Origin: Cyclina sinensis
Taxonomy: Eukaryota > Mollusca > Bivalvia > Venerida > Veneridae
NCBI GenBank assembly: GCA_012932295.1
Contig: JAAONU010000001.1
Location: 3,286,001-3,350,000, forward strand
DNA length: 64,000 bases
Direction of reading: 5' to 3'
Under the pieces are notes generated by a model that was not told the DNA's origin, did not search any database, and was given only the letters and a program-made list of their open reading frames with translations. Positions 37,601-48,749 of this stretch are shown in pieces. The position numbers and the translations under genes were made by a program. The first letter of the stretch is position 1; each line of letters opens with the position of its first letter.

Positions 37601-40600
37601 GACATTTTAAATTCTGAAATAGTAGACTTATTTCGACATTTATCTATTTGAAATTACTAGATACGGTTTCAATAAATTTGCTTCACTGACGTCAGTTATT
37701 CTGACAAATGAATGACTTCTAGGTGTTGGGTTTCAAAACAAATGTCACGCTATCAAAAATAAAATATGACAGTTTGTATATACCTTTGTACGCGACAGAA
37801 ATATACAAAGTGAAAACTAGTATAAAAACAAGAAAGAAAGAAGAAAGAAAGAAAGAAACAAACAAAAAAAGTCAAGAAAGTTATTATTTTTTCAGTTGTG
37901 TGTCTGATAACATCGTTGTGATATCGAAAGCCCTCACAAGCCAGTTTGTGATCCCAGAATTCAGGACATTTACTGACATGATCGACAAAATATTCGAGAA
38001 TTGTAAAGACAATACGAAAGGAATGGTAAGAAATCTGTAAAGTATCCAAACTAAATTGTTTATCTAGCATGGCATAAGAGACATCCGATCACAAATCGCC
38101 GTTCTTCTTCAAGTTTTAACATTGAAATATCACCTAGGAAACACTGAAAACGTAGTAAATATATTGCACGATTTTTACGTAACCTCTATATATGTTTCAA
38201 ACTCATTAACATTTGTTTTTTCTAGCCAGCCCAGTATATTCCACAGTTAGCTCGAGGAAATCCAAAACACTGGGGCGTTTCCATTTGTACAGTAGACGGC
38301 CAGAGGTAGAGTACTCTTTCTAGTGTATCTAAGACATACGTTTCCTAATATTTACATTTCGTTTTCTGATAGGAAGTTCTTTGATTCTAGAACTAATATT
38401 ATCATTTTCAATATACATTAAATGCTAAGACTTTCATAAATTACAATATCTACCGAGTGAGGATTTTGTCAACGCCATTTTACTGTCAAGGCCTACTTTT
38501 GTACTCTGCTAAATAAAGAAAATTTTGCATGTATTTTACATTGAGAAGTACCGAATAAAATATTATTAAACTGAACTGTCAAGGCGAAAGAAATACAAGG
38601 GAAAGTTGAAAACGTAAAGAATGTTGTTCAGAGTTTGTCAGGTGAAAAAAATCAAACTCAGACAGACTTGTATTTGTTATAAATAAGACTCAATAAGGTT
38701 CCGTGGTCAATGAGTTGTGTAACAATGAATCGTTAATTGTCTTTTTTATGTTCATAGGATAAACTCTTTTAAGTTTGCAAACGTTACTCACACTGTGCTA
38801 GAATGTGAAAGATTTAGTATCTGACTTGTGGTTACTGTATTTATTTCAGGTACGATTTAGGGGACACAACTATCCCCTTTTGTCTCCAGTCGGTCGTGAA
38901 GCCTCTAAATTACGCCCTTACGTTGAACGACTTATCCCCAGACGTAGTTCACAAGTACGTGGGCCAGGAACCCAGCGGAAGATCCTTTAATGAACTGACG
39001 CTTGATTATCAACGTAAGATTTCCCTTTTACTTGCTTCCTTGCTCTGTCTTGCTGCTTCATGTTCATCATTAACATCATTGTAAAACTATTTTTGCTGCC
39101 CATTTGCAAGTATTTGCGTCATTGTTACAGGTAATAATTTCCTTGCTAGCCCATCCAGTCTGAACAGGCGGGTCATATTTTTCAAATGAAAATATTCATG
39201 CTACAATCCATAAACATATAGGTCCAGTGTAAAAGTTAAGTGGAATCAAGGGTAAATATCAGAAGAATGTAATATATTATTTACCAAAGCTTGGTAATCG
39301 GAGTCTGAAGCAGTCAACTTTTGGTCATTGTTAACATCCAATGTTATTGAGGCTACTTTTTCGTTCTAGTTTTATTTCACATAGGGCTTCCAGCGGATAA
39401 GGATTGGTGAAAAAGTATGCACATACATGTATGTACATGTCTGATAAGCTATTTCAGTCAGGATAACAACGTAACACATTGGTTTCTGTAATACGTTCAT
39501 ACAATAAAGAGCATCTAGGTTTCTTTTTTGTAACAAAATGATAAACAATAAAAATAAAGTGAAAAGAACCTGCAAATATATGTTTATAATGTAATATTGT
39601 ATTTTTTCGTTTACAGACAAACCACACAACCCAATGATAAACGCTGGAGCTATCGTTATATCTTCACTCCTAAAGAAAGGGATGGTTATTGCCGACAGAT
39701 TCGATTATGTAAGATTTTCTTTTTCATGACAGTTTACTGTTAGTTTGTAGTCAGAATAAAATATAGACTGCACGTTAAGTGTATATGTTAGTTTATGTTT
39801 GTTGCTTAACACACTGATCTTGATTTCTTGCTTCACTTACCCAAAGCTTTGTTGAAAATTAAATAACTTAGTAATTCAGAGTTGCTTCCCCTTATTGGAA
39901 AAACTACCATTTTTACCGTTTGGCGAATTTTATTTTGAAGTGATATTTGATCTTCAGCAAGGCTTTGTGCTTATATTCCGCTTTATAAATTTGCTTATTC
40001 TGTGTGTGTGTATCTGCTTATGTAAGCGATACATTTAAAACTTAGTGCAATCAGAGGCTTTGTTAGTGTAGCCTTCCGAAAGTATCAAGTTTGATAATCT
40101 GTGATCCTTTGTTAGACTGTTTGTAAGACAATTTCATACAGCAATTTAACAAGAGACACTCAGCTAAAACGTAGAGAATTTCAATACAGTTCATTCGTAA
40201 TGAGAAGCGTCGTGATTGAAACACAAAATATCCCTAGGGACATGATTATGTGTGGTTATCGTTCGTAGGTAAATATACATATAACATAACCTGAAAAGGA
40301 CCTTAAAGAGTTCTTTATTCTTATTTTTCTTATTATGAAGAACTCCCACCGGATGTTGTTGTTTTTCCTTGTTTTATAAATACACAGTCTAATTAACCAA
40401 GCCCCAAGCTTTTGTTGTGGAGGAAAGGTGACATTTTTCCTTTGTAGTCCCCGAAAAAAGACGAACCTGATATGACATATTTGAACCAGGTAATGTATCG
40501 CGGTTTTCATGCCGAATTTAAAATGTTATATAATAATTTGTATAACCTGGGCTTGTATATTTATCCGACCTTACAAGTATACTGCCCTTGCAGCATGAAC

Positions 40601-43600
40601 AAGCTTAAGAATTTCTATATGGATGAACATGTTCTGGTCTACCATCTAAAGATTGGTGAATAACTAATTTGCAATGACATGTTTCAACTGATGTAGGTTT
40701 TCTTTGATATATGGCAATTACCTTTCAGAAAAAGACAGGTCATACGTCTGAGCTTCAATATAGATGGTATTATACACAGATGACTGACATAGCAAGGAAT
40801 CAATGATTTTTATTAAATAGTGTCGTGTTTTTAAAGAATTTCAAAGAATATAGCTTTTCTGTGAATGCAAGAATGAACGAAGAAATTTAATTGGAATTTG
40901 AAATGCTCGGTCACTTCAAAGTCAATTCTATAAGTACATGATGTTAACCATTATTTGATAACATTGATCTAATGCAAGCCATAAATTCTATAATTTGAAA
41001 TCGGCTTGAGGAAATCTCTAACAATTCTTGACCAAGGAATCAGTACTTTTTATCGCTTCCGTAAATATCCGAACAATAATTTTTAAAATTAATTACGTGT
41101 TTCCTTGGTTTCCTAAGAATATTTTCAAAGATTTTCGTCACATGAAAAAAGATCCTTTCATCCACAATTTGGCGCTTTATCCAAATATCAAACGAGAACA
41201 AGCAGATGTACCTCCTTCGAATTTTTGGCCATGACGTTTTCCTTCCATCATTTAATAATTGATAGAAATATGTGTATAATTTAGATTCATTCAAACAATG
41301 TTGGTTCTCCTACAATATCTTAAATATATATATAAAACTACATAAAATTCCAGTGAAATACTTTTTCCCGCGAAATTCAATTTTCACAAGCATAGCATTT
41401 CGTCGCTAATAGCAATAGTTATATCACAAATGAAAACCATCGTTAAATCAGTAAAGGGAAATTTATTTCAGTACATATTGTAAACTGAATAGTACTGAGC
41501 AGCGGTGGATAGGTTCTTACTATACATAAAGAAACATTACAACAGCTTCTGTATCAGGAATAAGGCAGGTGTGAGCTGGAAAGACTGGCGTCACCCGAAC
41601 AAGTGCATTCACATGTCATAATTTTATAAGATTTTATGCTACCTACAATAGACTGTCTTATCAATGTGTCTCAATTTTATGATATTTATGAAATAACGTA
41701 CTTAAAATGGGAGGACTATTTACAGGCGATGGATGAACTGCGACGATTGGCTGGCCAAGAACACGTGGCATTCAATAACTCTGTGTAAGTTTATCTCTGA
41801 ATGTTGGCTTTATAAATATCGAAAATACAAGAAAGACACATTTTCTTTGTACTCATTAGATATGATACCTTTCATTTGCATATAAATTTTCACTAGGAGG
41901 ATGTCATCTTATTCACGTGAATGCATAGACAGACTCTTTTACAATTTTTAAAGGTCACGAATATAATTTATTACGACCTACCGGCAAGTGAAGACATCGA
42001 CGTCGTTAAAGACACTGAGTGTATATATGTATCTAAAGATAATTTATGTTTGTCGCGCGTAATAAATTGCAACTTGATCGTCAAAATAAAAGCCTCAAAA
42101 GGTTTAAACGAAAATAACTATTTAGAGATTATTTTATTGTACAAATACAATTAAAACATTTATCCTTTCTTTTCATAAATAACAACTTGAAAGAATCGGA
42201 TTCTAGTATATGATGTTTGTCACTTTTCCCATCAATTCACGAACGACCAGACATGGATTGTACGAAGTGACACATTACACTTTTAACATTAATTATGCCA
42301 AACATTAAGTGGTTTCCATTGTACAGTATACATGAGTAACTGTGAACAATAAGCAGCATACATGACTTAATGTGAAGATGTACGGTGCCATAAAAAGAGT
42401 AACTGTGAAGTATACCTAAGTAACTGTGAAGTATACATAAATAACTGTGAGGTATACATAAGTAACTGTGAAGTATACATAAGTAACTGTGAAGTATACA
42501 TAAGTAACTGTGAGGTATACATAAGTAACTGTGAGGTATACATAAGTAACTGTGAAGTATACATAAGTAACTGTAAAGTATACATAAGTAACTGTGAAGT
42601 ATACATAAGTAACTGTGAAGTATACATAAGTAACTGTGAAGTATACATTAGTAACTGTGAAGTATACATTAGTAACTGTGAAGTATACATATGTAACTGT
42701 GAGGTATACATAAGTAACTGTGAGGTATACATAAGTAACTGTGAAGTATACATAAGTAACTGTAAAGTATACATAAGTAACTGTGAAGTATACATAAGTA
42801 ACTGTGAGGTATACATAAGTAACTGTGAAGTATACATATGTAACTGTGAAGTATACATTAGTAACTGTGAAGTATACATATGTAACTGTGAAGTATACCT
42901 AAGTAACTGTGAGGATGTTCACCGTATATATAAGTGTACATGTAGTATAAGTGTCCAACGTGCGACCAGCTTGTTTTGTTTTCCAGATACCTGTCGGAAA
43001 GGGCCACAGCGGACAGAAACTTCGCTTTGGGTTATTACATGAGGGAAAATAATGTAAGTATATAGTTGTTAGTATATAGTTGTAAGTATATAGTAAGTCG
43101 TTCATATTCTTTTAAGTTATCATTCCGAACCTTATCGTCCCTGATGTATCGACCGAATTCTGAACACCAGTAAGTATCTTTACAGAACTATGAAGACATT
43201 TGCCACAGAAGGAACACGTTTTCCAAAAAAAAAAAAAAATAAAACAAACAAGAAAAAAACCAACAAACAAACAAACAAAAAACACCACCCCAGCAACTAC
43301 AACAAGCATATCATGACACAGTCGGCATAGATAGCGCTACGAACTTAAACACGTGATCTTCATAACATTCCGGTCTTCAAAACATCCTGGTGTTCATAAC
43401 TTCCTGGCCATGCAGTTCTTGTCAGTTAAGCTGATTTACTGGACACATGGAGATATCAGCTTATCAACAGTTAGAATTTTAAGCTCTTTTGTACAAAGTG
43501 TGCTGTTGGTGTTTAATTCTTTAAAATAACTGTATTTTCTTAAAAGGATGAATCTGTCACTTAGTTAAAGTTTTTAAGAAGTAACCCAAACACGTACACT

Positions 43601-46600
43601 TGAAAAATATTTTTCAGTGTTTTCCGCCGGAAGCTGACTTGGTCGAAACGTTAGAATTCTACTTCCAGGTGAGTGAAAAACCTAGAAGCATTTACATACA
43701 ATATTCGTCCTTTGATATATACACATCAAAGGACTTCACGTCCGTATTCGCATTCACTGTTATGTTCTGTTCTTTTTGTCACAGTGAGACTTAGCCTTTT
43801 TTATCGAAATGCGTCTACATGTAGACGCATATCTTCAGTTTCGAATTTTTACTTTTATTTTCTTTGTAAAAGTCTTAAGCAATGGCCTTTCCTTTAAATC
43901 TAGTTGTGCTCAATCGAGGTGACCGCTCAATCCGGAGCAGTTATTGCCGCAACTTTGGCCAACGGCGGGATATGTCCAACCACCGGTGACAAAGTACTCG
44001 ACTCGGAGGCTGTTCGGAACACCCTGTCACTGATGCACTCCTGTGGCATGTATGATTACTCGGGACAGTTTGCCTTTAAGGTATCTTGTATTTAAAAACA
44101 GCAGGCTTGTTTAAATGAAAAAGTGAATTCTGCCTTTATCCCCTTGTATGTCAGTTGCATAGGACCAGGTTAATAAATACAGTAAATTCTTGTTATTGTC
44201 TTGATATGCACAGAATCTGAAGAAGAATACTGCCATTTGTCAACTTTTGTTTCAAATATTAGGCCTATTGAGAACATATTTTAAAGCACAGTACTGGTTA
44301 ATCTACAAGTTATTTCCCAGTTAATATTCTGTATTGTATCATATAGAAGTGCCTATGCACGCCTAACGTACAAAAATGTTTCTTGTGTTTCACTTACCTT
44401 TAACTTCCCATTTCACCTTATCAAAGCTCAAGGGAATTATTTGTTCATCTGTGTATTTATTGAATAAATTTGTAAATTGAAAACTTAGACTTGAGTAGCC
44501 TGAATGATGAAGGTAGAGTGTGCTAAATTGAGACGAATGACACGCTGCATTGTCGTTAAACAGACCTTCAATATTTCTTTATTTAGGTTGGATTGCCAGC
44601 AAAGTCAGGCGTGGCAGGAGGTGTTTTGCTTGTTATTCCTAATTTGATGGGAATTTTCACATGGTCACCTCCGCTTGACCAGTGGGGCAACAGCAGCAGA
44701 GGAGTACAGTTTTGCGAGGTAATTTCAGTAGAAACAGTAGTTTTACAATTCAAAGATCAAATAACAAGAGGGCCATGATGGCCCTAGATCGCTCACCTGA
44801 ATACTTTGCCTTTGGGTCTGCTATTGAGCTAACATTAAAAGCTTTTTTAAGAATCTCCCTATATAAATCTATATAAATACAAGTGACCCCTATAGAAGGG
44901 CCAAATTTCCCTCAAGGGGCATAATTTGAACAAACTTGGTAGATGACCTCTAGCTGATGCTCCATTAAAAATATCTAAGTTCTAGGCTCTGTGGTTTCAG
45001 ACAAGAGGTTTTTTAAAGTTTTAAAGTAAATTTGATCCCATGGGCATAATTTGAACAAACTTGGTTAAGGTCCACTAGACAATGCTACATACCAAATCTT
45101 AAGGCTCAGGGCCTTGTGGTTTCAGACAAGAAGGTTTTCAAAGTTTTCTCTATATAAGCCTATGTAAAATCAATTGACCCCCGGGGCAGGGCCAAATTTG
45201 ATCCCAGGGGTATAAATTGAACAAACTTGGTAGAGGTCCACTAGACAATGCTACATACCAAATCTTAAGGCTCAGGTCCTTGTTGTTTCAGACAAGAAGA
45301 TATAAAGTTTCACTCTATAAGCCTATGTGAAATCAATTGACCCCCGGGGCGGGGCCAAATTTGACCCCAGGGGTATAATTTGAACAAACTTGGTAGAGGT
45401 CCACTAGAAAATGCTACATACCAAATCTTAAGGCTCAGGGACTTGTGCTTTCAGACAAGAAGATTTTCAAAGTTTTTCCTTTCAGTTGCCATAGCAACCA
45501 GAGTTCCTGATGGAATTGAAATCTTTGAACAACTTTGGTAGAGCTTCATGCAAGGAATATCCCAGGCATGTTTTGTCAATGTTGGCTAAGCGGTTTGGGA
45601 GGAGAAGTCGATCAAGTCAAATTGTTGACGACGCACGATGCACGCCGACGGACGCCGGACAATCAACGATCCCAAAAATTCACCCTGAGCAGTGCTCAGG
45701 TGAACTAAAACTAATCATATAAATTCTAAGAAACAATGGTTCCTGTAGTAGTTTTGAAAAAATATTTACAGTGTCAAGGGGACATAGATAGCCGATCAAA
45801 AAGTTTATATGATGTTGAAATATACCACTTATCAATATCAATAAATAGCATAATAGAAGTGATCAGCCTGCTCACCTGGATGACACAGCCACCTCCATTC
45901 TTTCTGTCAGATCGAATATAAAGTAGGATGATTCTCTTTGTTACTTTTACTTTCAGGAACTCGTGGCCAACTTTAACTTTCATAACTATGACAATCTGAA
46001 ACATACCAGTAAGAAGTACGACCCCCGGGGTCGGGCTGTGGAGTCCAAGGCCCAAGATGTGGTCAGCCTGCTGTTCAGCGCGTATAATGGTGACGTTACT
46101 GCCATGAGAAGGTAATTCTAATTGTGACTCTACTTAATCGTAAGAATGTCTTGTCACAACATATAATAATATAGTAATTTACAAACATCATATAACCACA
46201 TAACACCACGGAACGGTTACTTCCCTTTTATTGATAAATTCCGTACTTCTGTACCAGTCGGCCTTGATAATGTGTTGTATTGAAAGCTCTATTTCTCTAG
46301 GTATGCCTTGCTGGGGATGGACATGTCCCTTGCTGACTATGATGGAAGGACAGCATTACATCTCGCTGCAGCAGAGGGTCACGAGACAATTGTTCGATTC
46401 CTTCTGGAAAAATGTGAAGCCAATCCACATCTGAAGGACAGGTAGCCTATCTACTCTATTTGACAGTTTTGTAAATTAATTTCATTCTTTCGACGTTCGC
46501 GCACTGCACTGACACTCTGTCCATGACACAAATACAGTGATGTGATATTTCGAGAGATAAAATGATAACCACGTGGCCAATGTGTTATAGTCGTTCATGA

Positions 46601-48207
46601 TATAAAAACTTGAAAAGCTTTTGGTGAGCCAAAGTAGTCTATATTCTTAATGAGAAAGGGAATGCTTTTGAAAATAGTTTAAGTAGGGTTGAAAATCCGG
46701 CAAGCCACAAAAAAGAGTAAAACAAAATATTCATGAACCAGCAACATTTAGTTAACAATCGTGACTGTCAAATTACCATTAAAATCAAAAGCATGGAAAC
46801 TTTATCCATTCACAGAGGTAAGAGAGAGAAGGGGGGACTTTTAAACAACCGCACAGTTCAGTTTAAATGGAGTATTTTCTCAGATAAAGTGTCGAGTTCA
46901 AATTTTGATAGTGGCTTATATAACAAACATTTCTGATATTAAACACAAAGATTTCAATTTGATATTTAGATGTTCTTGTAATCCAACATTTAACTGTGTA
47001 ATATTAGATGCTTTTATTTGTTTTTGGTTTTCTATATGTGCTATAAAATCATACAGCGTTTCATTTGTTATAAAAATGAATATGGTATATTTGATTAATT
47101 TAGTCAAAAGATGTAGACTGTATTTACTATCAACACAATACCTTACAGAGCCAGTCTATCAACACAATACCTTACAGAGCCAGTCTATCAACACAATACC
47201 TTACAGAGCCAGTCTATCAACACAATACCTTACAGTGCCAGTCTATCAACACAATACCTTACAGAGCCAGTCTATCAACACAATACCTTACAGAGCCAGT
47301 CTATCAACACAATACCTTACAGAGCCAGTCTATCAACACAATACCTTACAGTGCCAGTCTATCAACACAATACCTTACAGTGCCAGTCTATCAACACAAT
47401 ACCTTACAGAGCCAGTCTATCAACACAATACCTTACAGAGCCAGTCTATCAACACAATACCTTACAGTGCCAGTCTATCAACACAATACCTTACAGAGCC
47501 AGTCTATCAACACAATACCTTACAGTGCCAGTCTATCAACACAATACCTTACAGAGCCAGTCTATCAACACAATACCTTACAGTGCCAGTCTATCAACAC
47601 AATACCTTACAGAGCCAGTCTATCAACACAATACCTTACAGAGCCAGTCTATCAACACAATACCTTACAGTGCCAGTCTATCAACACAATACCTTACAGA
47701 GCCAGTCTCATTTCATTTTGACCAAACCGCACCCATCAATAGTTGTGTAACTTGGGCTGTTCATGCAAAAGGACATACCTGGTGCCCTAGGTGGTATGAT
47801 AAACGCCAACCACTGAGCCAATGTCATTTTGATATACATGGCATGATGCAGTCGATCAATCTCTTTTTTCTTTAACATTTATATGTATTCTGTCATTTCT
47901 TTGCCCCTCCATTTATCTTTATATTCCTTTATATTCCTTTATATTCCACTGCCCATACATAACACTTATAAATGATTCATTGCATGGAATCAATCATTTC
48001 TATCTTTTTTCAGTATAATTAAATAAATAAATAATTTCTTGATATTTTAGGTGGAATTTCACTGCCTATGACGATGCCAAGCGTTTTAAGCATGAGGAAG
48101 TGGCAAAGGTGCTTCTGGAGTACATGAGGTCACACCCACCACCCGAGGGAGACTTCGAGATCGAAGACATTGACGAGAAAATAAAACATCTGCACCACAT
48201 AGACTGA
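31673..48207 (+). CDS. GLS: Glutaminase (phosphate-activated, GLS/GLS2 family), tandem copy 2, 16 coding exons
   Basis: The spliced product is 589 residues (575 without the microexon), seven longer than copy 1 at the N terminus. It has the same architecture: EF-hand-like N-terminal domain, glutaminase core and two C-terminal ankyrin repeats ([20 protein letters not shown]...). Catalytic residues are intact: Y155, S192-x-x-K195, N241, E301, N308, Y334, Y386 and V396. The start is supported by an in-frame TAA 12 nt upstream, a good Kozak context (A at -3) and a TATA box at 31566. The N terminus ([18 protein letters not shown]...) has acidic residues early and does not look like a strong mitochondrial presequence. 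Residues after it align with copy 1 (LKRR-x-SSL-x-x-W-x-x-G-x-EELL-x-SG). The C terminus ends HHID, so it lacks a GLS2-type PDZ ligand. Copies 1 and 2 are head-to-tail on the same strand, about 13 kb apart, so they arose by tandem duplication. Both look functional. Confidence 0.95.
31814..31888. repeat. (AATA)n/(AATG)n tract in intron 1 of copy 2
   Basis: Short AATA/AATG tetranucleotide runs lie just inside intron 1. A purine-only (GAAA)n tract follows at 32109-32168. Confidence 0.8.
32870..33185 (-). mobile_element. tRNA-derived SINE, family A, copy in intron 1 of glutaminase copy 2
   Basis: It carries the same ordered blocks as the 7360 element: 'GTCGGTACCAGTTGCC', 'GGATAGTGCAAGATACA', 'CATGGGACCTTGGTTTAATG', 'GGGGATCGAATTCGCAA' and 'CAGTCCAGCGCGTTACCA'. 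Read on the minus strand the right end gives a tRNA-like head with a 'TGGACTG' anticodon-stem side and a box B. Confidence 0.7.
35340..35960. repeat. Decayed ~140-150 bp tandem repeat in intron 2 of copy 2
   Basis: Units share 'TTCTCAGAAACC', 'GCCCGATTTCAAAATA', 'TTTCACAAAA', 'GTTCCTTAG' and 'ATCAAATTCCTTGA' at ~150-bp spacing, with about four copies. Repeat ends are unclear. Confidence 0.6.
40448..40489 (+). CDS. Microexon (14 codons) of glutaminase copy 2
   Basis: This is a 42-nt open, phase-0 segment between 'tttcctttgtag' and 'gtaatg', encoding [14 protein letters not shown]. It differs from the copy 1 microexon at 8 of 42 bases, with a 16-base identical core. Conservation between copies whose introns no longer align argues for function. 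The donors in both copies are weaker than those of the other exons, which fits regulated inclusion. Confidence 0.75.
42396..42913. repeat. 21-bp minisatellite (~24 units) in intron 9 of copy 2
   Basis: The unit is 'AAGTATACATAAGTAACTGT' plus G, with few variants (TTAGT, AAATA, GAGGTATAC). It stops 73 bp before exon 10. The 170-codon minus-strand frame through it is an artefact of a 21-bp period. Confidence 0.95.
43225..43290. repeat. A-rich/(AAAC)n tract in intron 10 of copy 2
   Basis: A run of A's followed by AAAC tetranucleotides, resembling a retroposon tail, but no SINE body is recognisable upstream. Confidence 0.7.
44762..45708 (+). mobile_element. Helentron-like non-autonomous element in intron 13 of copy 2
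   Basis: The left end carries the hairpin AGGGCCATGATGGCCCT (44769-44785) and then CTCACCTGA. The right end carries TCAGGTGA, preceded by and overlapping the hairpin CTGAGCAGTGCTCAG (45685-45699), and finishes CTAA (45705-45708). CTCACCTGA and TCAGGTGA are inverted. The middle is a tandem core of ~165-bp units ('ACAAACTTGG' near 44931, 45055, 45221 and 45384). Short inverted ends, a tandem core and a right hairpin ending CTRR are the hallmarks of non-autonomous Helentrons and related bivalve 'pearl' elements. There is no Rep/helicase gene. Confidence 0.6.
46442..48050 (+). other. Intron 15 of glutaminase copy 2
   Basis: The longest 3' intron of copy 2. The 29-bp array at 47128-47708 fills its middle and the flanks show nothing notable except a small ATTCCTTTAT triplication near 47918-47945. 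Confidence 0.8.
47128..47708. repeat. 29-bp minisatellite (20 units) in intron 15 of copy 2
   Basis: The unit is 'TATCAACACAATACCTTACA' plus 'GAGCCAGTC', with a single alternating variant (GAG/GTG) and otherwise nearly no divergence, so expansion is recent. Every unit carries 'ACCTTACAG|', similar to a 3' splice site. Overlapping open frames of up to 281 codons are artefacts. Confidence 0.95.
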
Positions 48208-48304
48208 TTGATAAGGAACTTGTGTTTGGCAGTTGTTTTGTGCACATGATATAACGTTTACTGATAGGTGGCGTTAAATTTGGAAACAATGTAATATATT
48301 TACC

Positions 48305-48310
48305 ATTAAA
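48305..48310 (+). promoter_or_regulatory. Possible polyadenylation signal (ATTAAA) downstream of copy 2
   Basis: ATTAAA lies ~100 nt after the stop codon at 48207. Another ATTAAA is at about 48820. If the distal one is used, the 48-bp repeat at 48601-48744 is part of the 3' UTR. Confidence 0.3.
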
Positions 48311-48600
48311 ATGCTGTGGGGGCAGCTGAATGTATTCACAACACATGAAATAGACAATTATAAAATTGATATTTTTCTAGTATTGTTTGTTGTTGTACTG
48401 ATAGGATTATTCTAAGAGATTGACAAGCAGGTCAGACACTTATAAATACACGTATGCCTAAGATATAACTTCTGTGTAAATACTATAGTTTTTGGTGTGT
48501 TTCTGTAGTGTGTCGTGGTTAAACCAGTCTTTTTGTTTGTGTGTCTCATATACATGTATATAGATATATCATTCAGTTTACTACATTGAAGTATTATCAT

Positions 48601-48744
48601 TGTCCTCTGTTGAAAGCAATACACTTAGCCAATGTTAATATCTTGTGTTGTCCTCTGTTGAAAGCAATACACTTAGCCAATGCTAATATCTTGTGTTGTC
48701 CTCTGTTCAAAGCAATACACTTAACCAATGTTAATATGTTGTGT
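48601..48744. repeat. 48-bp tandem repeat, 3 copies, ~400 bp after the copy 2 stop
   Basis: Units beginning 'TGTCCTCTGTTGAAAGCAAT' start at 48601, 48649 and 48697. It may lie in the 3' UTR of glutaminase copy 2. Confidence 0.9.
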
Positions 48745-48749
48745 TAACA

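Larger units (their letters stand above)
31673..48207 (+). other. Exon map of glutaminase copy 2
   Basis: Coding exons: 1 31673-31761; 2 33441-33537; 3 36200-36336; 4 37896-38025; 5 38226-38305; 6 38850-39013; 7 39617-39708; 8 (microexon) 40448-40489; 9 41726-41784; 10 42987-43053; 11 43618-43668; 12 43904-44080; 13 44587-44718; 14 45957-46111; 15 46301-46441; 16 48051-48207. All introns are GT-AG, the total is 1770 nt, and the frame is kept throughout. The introns bear no visible similarity to those of copy 1 apart from the splice sites and the microexon. Insertions: SINE in intron 1, decayed ~150-bp repeats in intron 2, 21-bp array in intron 9, Helentron-like element in intron 13, 29-bp array in intron 15. 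Introns 3-8, 10-12 and 14 show nothing beyond A-rich or simple-sequence patches. Confidence 0.92.

Noticed and set aside
37385..37651. 88-codon ORF in intron 3 of glutaminase copy 2
   Set aside because: No recognisable domain, no splice signals linking it to the gene, and not present in copy 1.
42367..42879. 170-codon minus-strand MYTSQLL repeat protein
   Set aside because: Direct product of a 21-bp intronic array; no promoter, no unique sequence.
42396..42913. CRISPR-like regular repeats
   Set aside because: Units are contiguous with no unique spacers, and the genome is eukaryotic; the same holds for the other arrays.
46905..47750. 281-codon open frame with [19 protein letters not shown] repeats
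   Set aside because: Artefact of the 29-bp array in intron 15; frames shift between units and overlap equally long alternatives.
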